A DNA stretch of 9,794 nt, taken from the NCBI GenBank assembly GCA_017380995.1, contig JAFOCY010000049.1, forward strand, positions 1-9,794, read 5' to 3'. Origin of the DNA: Oscillibacter sp. (lineage in GTDB: Bacteria; Bacillota; Clostridia; Oscillospirales; Oscillospiraceae). Shown here piece after piece: positions 1 to 4,723 of the stretch. A program made the position numbers and the translations under genes. Every line of letters starts with the position of its first letter. Position 1 is the first letter of the stretch. A model generated the notes under the pieces. The model was not told the origin of the DNA, ran no database searches, and saw only the letters and a program-made list of their open reading frames with translations.

Positions 1-292
1 CGGGCTTCTCCTGCATCAGGATGCGGTAGGGAGTCTCCTTCAGACCGCCGACCCAACCGGAGTGATGACGATAGAACTTCTGCTCGCCCTTCTTGCCGGT
101 GAGGACAGCCTGGGCAGCGTTGATGATGATGACGTTGTCACCGCAGTCAGCGTTGGGGGTGAAGGTGGGCTTGTTCTTGCCGCGCAGGATGTCGGCAGCA
201 CGCACAGCGGTCTTGCCCAGGGGCTTACCGGCGGCGTCCAGCACGTACCACTTGCGCTCAATGTTGGCCTTGTTTGCCATAAAAGTGGACAT
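1..292 (-). CDS. rplM: 50S ribosomal protein L13, N-terminal part (cut by window edge)
   Basis: Ribosomal protein L13 is an early-assembly protein of the large ribosomal subunit. The minus-strand reading from an ATG at 292 gives [20 protein letters not shown], followed by [39 protein letters not shown] and the [13 protein letters not shown] segment, which is classic L13. About 97 codons are visible, roughly two thirds of the usual 140-150 residues; the remainder lies left of the window, where rpsI (S9) would normally follow. The start is fixed by GGAGG (about 299-303) seven bases upstream. The second Met (codon 5) is closer to the usual L13 start in other species, but it lacks its own ribosome binding site. 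Identification is certain. Confidence 0.97.
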   Translation of the reverse strand, partial: MSTFMANKANIERKWYVLDAAGKPLGKTAVRAADILRGKNKPTFTPNADCGDNVIIINAAQAVLTGKKGEQKFYRHHSGWVGGLKETPYRILMQEKP

Positions 293-360
293 GGTGTTTC
301 CTCCATATATCAATATTGTTTGCTTTACAAATCAAGAGCTCCGGGTTAAAATCGGAGCAA
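293..360 (-). promoter_or_regulatory. rplM 5' leader with hairpin (possible L13 autoregulatory leader)
   Basis: The predicted rplM leader begins almost exactly at a hairpin: GCTCCG (358-353) pairs with CGGAGC (343-338) around a 9-base loop. An AU-rich stretch follows, then the ribosome binding site. Short leader structures upstream of rplM are known in Firmicutes and are thought to mediate feedback control by L13. This hairpin is in the right place, but I cannot match it to the known consensus by eye. It could be a plain 5'-stabilising stem. Confidence 0.45.
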
Positions 361-365
361 GGATA

Positions 366-394
366 TTTATAACACAGGGAAGTCCAACTGTCAA
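366..394 (-). promoter_or_regulatory. Sigma-A promoter of rplM
   Basis: Reading the minus strand, a perfect -35 box TTGACA (394-389) is followed by a 17-base spacer and a TATAAA -10 box (371-366). Transcription should start near 359-360, giving a leader of about 66 bases before the rplM start codon. This near-consensus promoter fits a highly expressed ribosomal protein gene. Confidence 0.85.
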
Positions 395-536
395 CACAAA
401 TTTAATTTATCTTTAGGAAACCTCGTTTTTTCTTCGATTTTCTCTTGATAGCTCTTGTTTTCTCACTTTCGAATTTCAAAATCTTTTTTGCGAAAGGGAA
501 ACTGCCCTTAAAAGTTGCGAAAAACGGGAGAAACGC

Positions 537-565
537 AGAAAAAGCCTCCCTCTTGCGAGGGAGGC
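537..565 (-). terminator. Rho-independent terminator of the yaaL-bofA operon
   Basis: On the minus strand a 9-bp perfect GC-rich stem (565-557 with 552-544), a GCAA tetraloop and a following run of five T form a strong intrinsic terminator. It lies 24 bases after the BofA stop codon. The sequence from about 421 to 536, between this terminator and the rplM promoter, is AT-rich and shows no gene that I can support. Confidence 0.9.
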
Positions 566-588
566 GGCGGAGAAAGAAGTACGACCCA

Positions 589-855
589 TCATGCCAGCAC
601 CCACTGGCTCAAAAGGAGCAGGATCAGCCCCGGAACGCCCAGCACGCCGATCAAAAGGGCGTTGAAGAGGTTCAGCCCCAAAGCGATGCCGGTGAGGGCG
701 GAGGTGGAGCGCACCAGGGCCAATGCCCCAAACCCCAGGACGGTGTTCCCCAGAAGGCGCAGGAGAAACCCCAGGGGTCTTCGGAACAGGTGGATCAGCG
801 CGATGAGGAAAAAGACCCCCAGGGCCGCTACCAGGATCCAGTGGCTCAGGTCCAG
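589..855 (-). CDS. bofA: BofA-family protein (pro-sigma-K processing inhibitor)
   Basis: BofA is a small membrane protein of the forespore-engulfing membrane. With SpoIVFA it holds the SpoIVFB protease inactive until the sigma-K checkpoint is passed. The predicted 88-residue product matches the usual length of about 87. It has an N-terminal hydrophobic segment (residues 5-22), a basic HLFRRP turn, LLRLLGNTVLGFGAL with the conserved Asn (N37), and a second hydrophobic half with GIALGLNLFNALLIGVLGVPG, the family hallmark Asn (N62) and LGxPG (72-76). I chose CTG at 855 as the start because AGGAGG (868-863) lies seven bases before it. The in-frame ATG at 915 would add 20 non-homologous residues encoded inside the upstream gene and has no ribosome binding site. 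The gene overlaps the DUF2508 gene by 10 bases, implying coupled translation. It is the second gene of the pair, as in Bacillus subtilis yaaL-bofA. Confidence 0.88.
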   Translation of the reverse strand: MDLSHWILVAALGVFFLIALIHLFRRPLGFLLRLLGNTVLGFGALALVRSTSALTGIALGLNLFNALLIGVLGVPGLILLLLSQWVLA

Positions 856-1082
856 AGGGCATCCTCCTTTCCGGCGCCAACCCGCTCCTTGATGGAGCGC
901 AGCAGATAGTTGCACCGGGCCTTTACGGCGCTGATCTGGTACACGCAGGATTCCACCAGCTCCGGGTCCACCGCCTGGTCAAAGCAGTTGTAGGCGGCCC
1001 AGAGCTCCCCCTGGGCCCGGTGGAGCTCCGCACGCAAAATGGCCAGCTCCGGGTCCGGCTGCGGCTTTTTTTGAAAGATCAT
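846..1082 (-). CDS. yaaL: DUF2508 / YaaL-family small protein
   Basis: This is a 78-residue, charged, mostly helical cytoplasmic protein with no signal or membrane segment. Its C-terminal half contains DPELVESCVYQISAVKARCN and YLLRSIKE, the pattern of DUF2508 (YaaL) proteins, whose function is unknown. It sits directly upstream of bofA, the same order as yaaL-bofA in Bacillus, which supports both calls. The ATG at 1082 is preceded by GGGAGG with eight bases of spacing. The first 25 residues (QKKPQPDPELAILRAELHRA) look coiled-coil prone. No clear promoter was found in the 94-base divergent gap to tadA. The molecular role cannot be inferred beyond linkage to bofA. Confidence 0.85.
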   Translation of the reverse strand: MIFQKKPQPDPELAILRAELHRAQGELWAAYNCFDQAVDPELVESCVYQISAVKARCNYLLRSIKERVGAGKEDALWT

Positions 1083-1176
1083 GGCTGTGTCCTCCCTGGA
1101 TCAAATTCAGCTTTGGAACAAGTTTATGGAGAGTTTGGACAAATATGCCACCATTTAAACAGCAAGGAGGAGACCT

Positions 1177-1638
1177 ATGACACGGGAAGAACGCTATATG
1201 AAAGAAGCCCTGGCCCTGGCAAGGGAAGCGGCGCAGGCGGGAGAGGTTCCCGTGGGCTGCGTCATCGTCCGGGGGGATACCATCGTGGGCCGGGGCCGCA
1301 ACCGCCGGGAGGAGAAGCAGTCCACCGCCTCCCACGCGGAGATGGAGGCCATCGCCCAGGCCAATGAGACCCTGGGCACCTGGCGGCTGGAGGAGTGCGA
1401 GCTGTTCGTGACCCTGGAGCCCTGCCCCATGTGCGCCGGGGCCATTCTCAACGCCCGGGTGAAGCGGGTGTGGTACGGGGCACGGGATGAGGCCATGGGC
1501 GCCTGCGGCGGCGTGTTTAACCTCTATATGGAACCCTTTGCCAACCGTCCTGCCCTGGTGGGCGGTATCCTGGCCCAGGAGTGCCGGGAGGTTTTGGGGA
1601 CGTTTTTCGCGGCCCTGCGGCAGACAGGAAACGCTTGA
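1177..1638 (+). CDS. tadA: tRNA-specific adenosine deaminase TadA
   Basis: TadA converts A34 to inosine in the wobble position of tRNA-Arg(ACG), and is normally essential. The 153-residue product has the zinc-dependent deaminase signature: HAE (H53, E55 as the proton-shuttling glutamate), then TLEPCPMCAGAI with zinc ligands C83 and C86. The downstream ARVKRVWYGARDEAMGACGG segment and NLYMEP tail are typical of TadA rather than cytidine or guanine deaminases. The ATG start has AAGGAGG a few bases upstream. It is divergent from the yaaL-bofA pair. In Bacillus the ortholog yaaJ begins the same neighbourhood (scr, dnaX, yaaK, recR, yaaL, bofA), but here the intervening genes are missing and the orientation is flipped. 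No obvious terminator follows; the hairpin at 1687-1799 lacks a T tract. Confidence 0.97.
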   Translation: MTREERYMKEALALAREAAQAGEVPVGCVIVRGDTIVGRGRNRREEKQSTASHAEMEAIAQANETLGTWRLEECELFVTLEPCPMCAGAILNARVKRVWYGARDEAMGACGGVFNLYMEPFANRPALVGGILAQECREVLGTFFAALRQTGNA

Positions 1639-1686
1639 GAGAAAGCACGCGGGGAGTGATTCCAAATCCGGTTGCCAAGAAACTGC

Positions 1687-1799
1687 GGAAAAGTGCAGTC
1701 CATTGATGTGGTGGCGTTTTGGATTCGAACCAAACCCCTTCGTGCCCTAAACACGACGACCCCAGGTCTCTTGGCCACATCAACAGGCTGCACTTTTCC
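1687..1799 (-). ncRNA. tRNA-like cloverleaf inside a long inverted repeat (unrecognised RNA or pseudo-tRNA)
   Basis: A perfect 12-bp inverted repeat (GGAAAAGTGCAG, 1687-1698, with 1788-1799) and a perfect inner 9-bp repeat (1703-1711 with 1775-1783) enclose a minus-strand core that folds like a tRNA. The T arm is TTTGG-TTCGAAT-CCAAA (1734-1718), with the canonical seven-base T loop and a five-base stem. The middle arm TCGTG-TTTAGGG-CACGA (1756-1740) has a five-bp stem and a seven-base loop whose central triplet is TAG after a U33-like T. A short D-like arm is GACC-TGG-GGTC (1768-1758). One base separates the D-like and middle arms, and a five-base variable loop AGGGG precedes the T arm, as in class I tRNAs. 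Departures from a real tRNA are the missing A14 and G18G19, and an acceptor helix that pairs only as GTGGC/GCCAC before running into the longer repeat. It may be a decayed tRNA, a mobile-element structure or an unknown structured RNA. The strand call rests on the T loop, which is canonical only on minus. Confidence 0.5.
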
Positions 1800-1801
1800 T
1801 A

Positions 1802-2266
1802 ATAAACGGCAATGAAGCTGCTTCCAGTTTCGAATGCCGACCCGGGTCCAGCACCCGGCGCAAGTGAAACGGAAACAAAGCTGCCTTTGGGAAATTCTTC
1901 TTCGGAGAAGAACTTCCTGAAAACAGTATGCCACAAAGCGGCAGAGATGGCAAGGACCCGCTGTGGGAGGCAATTTAGCAGATCGGGCGGGAAACCTAGG
2001 CCAAGATCGAAGCGGATACTGATGCCGACATCTCCGTTGACAGTAAGATCAACAACGGCGATTTGGCCAATCCAACCAGCCTTGCCACCGATGGTGACGC
2101 TGGGACCAAAGCACCGTTGTCTGCGTCCAGTATGCCACAAGGCGGAGGAACTGTCAAGAAAGCGCTGGGGGTCCTGGAGGGGGGATATACGCACCTGAGA
2201 GAAGGGCGCAGGCAGACCGCGGCAGAGAAACTGGCGGCGCACTTTGACCGGGCGGCAGAGATGTAA
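1802..2266 (+). pseudogene. Decayed coding region of unknown function, with in-frame internal repeats
   Basis: One plus-strand frame reads continuously protein-like but is broken by stops at about 1865, 1975 and 1996. After the last stop it stays open to a TAA at 2264, and the tail KALGVLEGGYTHLREGRRQT then AAEKLAAHFDRAAEM looks like a genuine helical protein end. Two segments recur in this same frame. One is an 18-base unit encoding SMPQSG/SMPQGG at 1924 and 2128, exactly 204 bases apart with one mismatch. The other encodes NGNEAA/NGNKAA at 1805 and 1868, 63 bases apart. Spacings that are multiples of three argue for a once-translated repeat protein. No start with a ribosome binding site is evident. 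An intact small gene could use ATG at 2063 (67 residues), but I see no ribosome binding site for it. I do not recognise the family. Confidence 0.35.
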
Positions 2267-2567
2267 AGGAAAAACACTTTTGTGTGTATTTTTGTGGAAA
2301 TATTTGGGAGTTACTGTGTATTTTCTGTGTCGTAAATATTGCATCCGATTACACCGAAATGCGGTTTAGTGACAATTCCAGAAATTTCTGGAAGCCCTGC
2401 GGCGCAAGACTTTGCGGGAATGAGATGTAAAAATGTGAGAAATGGCGGATGACCCAAAGATTTAAAACTTTTGTAACAATTCATGCTTTTTTGCTTAACA
2501 AATCCCCTGTATCTTAATACTTGCAAGAGACAAAACTTCTTTTCATCCGATCTTCCAAAACATAAAG
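2267..2567. other. AT-rich non-coding stretch
   Basis: About 300 bases between the decayed reading frame and the terminator pair. It has lower GC than its surroundings and no reading frame that looks like protein. The only notable structure is the 18-bp palindrome at 2376-2393. A possible weak promoter (TTGCTT about 2492, TTAATA about 2515) points towards the downstream terminator, but it is too poor to call. Confidence 0.5.
2376..2393. repeat. 18-bp perfect palindrome
   Basis: The sequence TTCCAGAAATTTCTGGAA is its own reverse complement over all 18 bases. It lies in non-coding AT-rich DNA, far from any start codon (about 290 bases from the 3' end of the membrane protein gene). This length is that of a dimeric DNA-binding protein site, but no regulated gene is adjacent. 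Confidence 0.6.
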
Positions 2568-2596
2568 AAAAAACCAGCCGCAAGGCTGGTTTTTTC
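2567..2596. terminator. Bidirectional rho-independent terminator
   Basis: A perfect stem ACCAGCC/GGCTGGT (2573-2579 with 2584-2590) closes a GCAA loop. It is flanked by six A on the left and six T on the right, so it works as an intrinsic terminator in both directions. It backs up the terminator at 2612-2638 for the minus-strand membrane gene and would also stop any plus-strand transcript from the gene-poor region. Confidence 0.85.
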
Positions 2597-2610
2597 TTTT
2601 CCGTTCCGGG

Positions 2611-2638
2611 AAAAGGGGCGGCCATTGGCCGCCCCTTT
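2611..2638 (-). terminator. Terminator of the minus-strand membrane protein gene
   Basis: A 12-bp perfect stem (2612-2623 with 2627-2638), very GC-rich in the middle with a three-base loop, lies 44 bases after the stop of the membrane protein gene. On the minus strand it ends in TTTT. It is a probable intrinsic terminator in tandem with the stronger one just beyond. Confidence 0.7.
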
Positions 2639-2682
2639 GGAAAATTGATGGCGTTGTGTCCGGGGTTCCGGTGTGCTATGAT

Positions 2683-3459
2683 TTACATATCCGTCCGGGT
2701 ATCATACACTGCAAGGAAGCCCAGCAGGGTCAAAGAACCGCCCGCATACAGCGCCAGGGCGGGGATGCTGCCCCGGTCAGCCAGGGCGGCCATGGAGAAG
2801 ACCGCTGCCATCACAGTGCTTGCGGCGAAGCGGCGGGGGCGGGCATCGTCAAAGGCGAAGCCGGCAAGGTGGAAAAAGGCCAGGGCCAGGAACACCAGCG
2901 CCAGCAGCTCTACATAATATCCCTCCAGGGTGGGATCGGTGGAGAAGGCCCGGTACACCAGCACCAGCCGCACCACCAGCATCACGGCGGCGGGCAGGAC
3001 CAGCGCACCCTGGAAGATTTCCCAGCGGTGACGGCAGGCGGAGGCGGCCAACAGGAAGCCGCCGGCGCTCACCACCGTAAGAAGGCCCAGCAACAGATGG
3101 GCGGCGGGGGCAAAACAGGCTCCGGGAAGAACGCCAAGACCGGTGGCGGCGTCCGCTGCGCCGGAGATGGCCATGAGAAATGCGCCCATGACCGGGAGCA
3201 GCAGGTCCGTGGTTTCCCCTATGGAAAAGAGGGCGGCGAAGGCGGGGCTTTTTACCCGCTTGGGAAGTCTTCGCCCCAGGATCAGGGCGGCGGCGCCGGT
3301 GAGGACCAGCAGGAGGGGCAGAGCTGTTCCCGCAAAGACGCCGGGGACGGCCAGGCCGGTCTCCTCTTCAAAGCCTGTGGCATTTTGCCAAAGGCGCAGG
3401 GCAAAGGCTGCCGCGCCGCTGACCAGAGCCAGGGCGGGGAGCATCCACTGTTTTTTCAT
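2683..3459 (-). CDS. Unrecognised multi-pass membrane protein
   Basis: A 258-residue, very hydrophobic protein with about seven or eight predicted membrane segments, roughly at residues 5-22, 40-62, 84-100, 112-140, 150-170, 180-202, 211-228 and 232-252. Short charged loops separate them (GRRLPKRVKSP, CRHRWEIFQG, FDDARPRR). There is no recognised catalytic or transport motif. The composition is Ala/Leu/Gly-rich, and the ATG follows AAGGAG with seven bases of spacing. A near-consensus promoter lies upstream and tandem terminators lie downstream, so it is a single-gene transcript. It is probably one of the conserved hypothetical membrane proteins of Oscillospiraceae. The divergent neighbour is spoIID, but the gene's own promoter looks vegetative, so a sporulation role should not be assumed. 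Confidence 0.85.
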   Translation of the reverse strand: MKKQWMLPALALVSGAAAFALRLWQNATGFEEETGLAVPGVFAGTALPLLLVLTGAAALILGRRLPKRVKSPAFAALFSIGETTDLLLPVMGAFLMAISGAADAATGLGVLPGACFAPAAHLLLGLLTVVSAGGFLLAASACRHRWEIFQGALVLPAAVMLVVRLVLVYRAFSTDPTLEGYYVELLALVFLALAFFHLAGFAFDDARPRRFAASTVMAAVFSMAALADRGSIPALALYAGGSLTLLGFLAVYDTRTDM

Positions 3460-3466
3460 AAAAAGG

Positions 3467-3480
3467 CTCCTTTCAAGGAG
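3467..3480 (-). promoter_or_regulatory. Small hairpin containing the ribosome binding site of the membrane protein gene
   Basis: On the minus strand the Shine-Dalgarno AGGAG is preceded by its exact complement: CTCCT-TGAA-AGGAG forms a five-bp stem with a tetraloop just before the start codon. If it folds, it would hide the ribosome binding site and lower or condition translation. Confidence 0.5.
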
Positions 3481-3501
3481 AGAAAATCAAATGTAACTTT
3501 T

Positions 3502-3530
3502 AGTATAACACGATGGCCTCGATTTGTCCA
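3502..3530 (-). promoter_or_regulatory. Sigma-A promoter of the membrane protein gene
   Basis: On the minus strand the -35 box TGGACA (3530-3525) matches consensus at five of six positions. After a 17-base spacer comes TATACT (3507-3502), also five of six. The start site would be near 3495, about 35 bases before the ATG. Confidence 0.75.
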
Positions 3531-3533
3531 TGT

Positions 3534-3561
3534 TCATGTTTTGCGCTATGGAGCATAGAAT
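3534..3561 (+). promoter_or_regulatory. Sigma-E-type promoter of spoIID
   Basis: TCATGTT (3534-3540), a 13-base spacer, then CATAGAAT (3554-3561). This resembles the mother-cell sigma-E pattern (a TCATATT-like -35, 13-15 bases, and a CATACAAT-like -10). In Bacillus spoIID is a known sigma-E gene, so the position fits. Transcription would start near 3568, about 27 bases before the chosen start codon. No sigma-A promoter is visible for this gene. Confidence 0.65.
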
Positions 3562-3594
3562 GTAGGACAGGCTGAACAAAGGAGCGTGAGGACG

Positions 3595-4605
3595 TTGAAG
3601 AAAAAGACCGGGGTGGCGCAGAGCCTTGCCGTGTCGGTGGGACTGGCGGCGGCATTATTTTTGCTGCCCCTTTTTTGCATCACTCCCGCCCGGGAGGCTC
3701 TCTTTAACCGGGAGGAGCGGGTGGAAGAAACACCGCCCCCTCCCTTTGTAAGCGGCGTGGCGGATGGCGAGCGGGTGCTGAAGGTTTTGGACGGGGAGAC
3801 GGTGACGGAGATGGATCTGGGGACCTACCTTCTGGGGGTCCTCCGGGCGGAGATGCCCGCTTCCTTCCCGGTAGAGGCCCTGAAGGCCCAGGCAGTGGCC
3901 GCCCGGACCTACACCTGCTACCAGATCCAAAGCGGTTCCCACCACGAAAACGCCGATATCTGCACCGACCACACCTGCTGCCAGGCCTATCTGGATGAGG
4001 AGACGGCCCGGGCAAACTGGGGAAAAGAGGCCAACACCTATGAAGAAAAGCTCCGCACCGCCGTGAAGGAGACGGACGGCGAGGTGATCTTGTACGATGC
4101 CCAGCCCATTTTGGCGGTGTTCCACTCCTCCTCGGCGGGGCTGACCCGTCCGGCAGGGGAAGTGTGGCTCAATGGGCTTCCCTACCTGCAGGCGGTGGAA
4201 TCCCCGGAGGATACGCAGGCCATCCCCAACTACTATAGCCGCGTGGAGGTCTCCGCCCGGGAGCTGCGGGAGAAATTCCTCGCCGCCTATCCGGAGATGG
4301 ACTTTTCCGGCGAGAAGACCTCCTGGCTCACCGGGGCGGTGACGGACAGCGCCGGCAGCGTGGATACCATCACCGTGGGCGGGAAGACCATCAAGGGCGC
4401 CCAGGTGCGCAGCGTTTTAGGGCTCAGGTCCGCCTGCTTTACCTGGGAGGCGGGGGAGACCTTTGTCTTCTACGTCACCGGCTACGGCCACGGCGTGGGA
4501 CTGAGCCAGTACGGCGCCGCCGCCATGGCGGAGGGCGGCGCGGATTACCGGGAGATCCTGACCCATTATTACAGCGGCGTGGAGATCGGAAATATGACGG
4601 CATGA
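3595..4605 (+). CDS. spoIID: Stage II sporulation protein D (SpoIID), peptidoglycan lytic transglycosylase
   Basis: SpoIID sits in the mother-cell membrane during engulfment, where with SpoIIM and SpoIIP it degrades septal peptidoglycan; it cuts stripped glycan strands as a lytic transglycosylase. The 336-residue product has an N-terminal membrane anchor (about residues 8-28) and then the SpoIID domain from about residue 60. The segment LLGVLRAEMPASFPVEALKA carries the presumed catalytic Glu (E86). A Cys/His cluster follows (H116, H117, C123, H126, C128, C129), matching the zinc site described in clostridial SpoIID. The AVFHSSSAG, GYGHGVGLSQYGA and ILTHYYSGVEI motifs complete the family. I place the start at TTG 3595 because AAAGGAG (3578-3584) ends ten bases before it. 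A GTG at 3586 is in frame but only one base from that site. It is a single-gene unit with a sigma-E-like promoter and its own terminator. Confidence 0.93.
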   Translation: MKKKTGVAQSLAVSVGLAAALFLLPLFCITPAREALFNREERVEETPPPPFVSGVADGERVLKVLDGETVTEMDLGTYLLGVLRAEMPASFPVEALKAQAVAARTYTCYQIQSGSHHENADICTDHTCCQAYLDEETARANWGKEANTYEEKLRTAVKETDGEVILYDAQPILAVFHSSSAGLTRPAGEVWLNGLPYLQAVESPEDTQAIPNYYSRVEVSARELREKFLAAYPEMDFSGEKTSWLTGAVTDSAGSVDTITVGGKTIKGAQVRSVLGLRSACFTWEAGETFVFYVTGYGHGVGLSQYGAAAMAEGGADYREILTHYYSGVEIGNMTA

Positions 4606-4632
4606 AAACGGACGCGAAAGCGTCCGTTTTTT
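4605..4632 (+). terminator. Terminator of spoIID
   Basis: A seven-bp GC-rich stem CGGACGC/GCGTCCG (4609-4615 with 4620-4626), extended by A-T pairs, closes a GAAA tetraloop and is followed by six T. It begins right at the spoIID stop codon. Confidence 0.92.
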
Positions 4633-4665
4633 CTGCCGCCGCCGAAGCAGGAAAAGGTTTCACTC

Positions 4666-4694
4666 TTTTCAAGGGCCTGCGCCTATGGTATAAT
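4666..4694 (+). promoter_or_regulatory. Sigma-A promoter with extended -10
   Basis: A perfect TATAAT (4689-4694) is preceded by TG one base upstream, giving an extended -10. A weak TTTTCA -35 (4666-4671) lies 17 bases away. It drives the secreted protein gene starting at 4724. Confidence 0.8.
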
Positions 4695-4723
4695 ACATTT
4701 ATTATGGGAAAGGAGGTCCGGGT

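Noticed and set aside
40..306. 88-residue minus-strand open frame inside the rplM region
   Set aside because: It is an out-of-frame shadow of rplM, with low-complexity Ser/Pro/Thr content and no homology-like pattern. The true L13 frame fits perfectly.
1703..1783. Functional tRNA-Leu(UAG)
   Set aside because: The T and anticodon arms fit, but the D arm lacks A14 and G18G19, the long variable arm of tRNA-Leu is missing, and the acceptor has only five pairs before mismatches.
1639..1800. SRP RNA (scr/ffs) or tmRNA downstream of tadA, as expected from Bacillus gene order
   Set aside because: I see neither the conserved SRP helix-8 GGAA/tetraloop region nor a tmRNA tag reading frame. The structure here is tRNA-like instead.
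1799..2344. 181-residue minus-strand open frame in the gene-poor region
   Set aside because: No ribosome binding site. Its repeated ALWHT segments are simply the reverse of the plus-strand repeat, and the plus frame gives more protein-like sequence at the 3' end.
2480..2597. Small RNA ending at the bidirectional terminator
   Set aside because: The candidate promoter boxes are weak and no internal structure stands out. The terminator is explained by the minus-strand gene.
2656..3558. 300-residue plus-strand open frame opposite the membrane protein gene
   Set aside because: It is Gly/Gln/His-rich, typical of an antisense shadow of a GC-rich gene. The minus frame has a ribosome binding site, promoter, terminator and coherent membrane segments.
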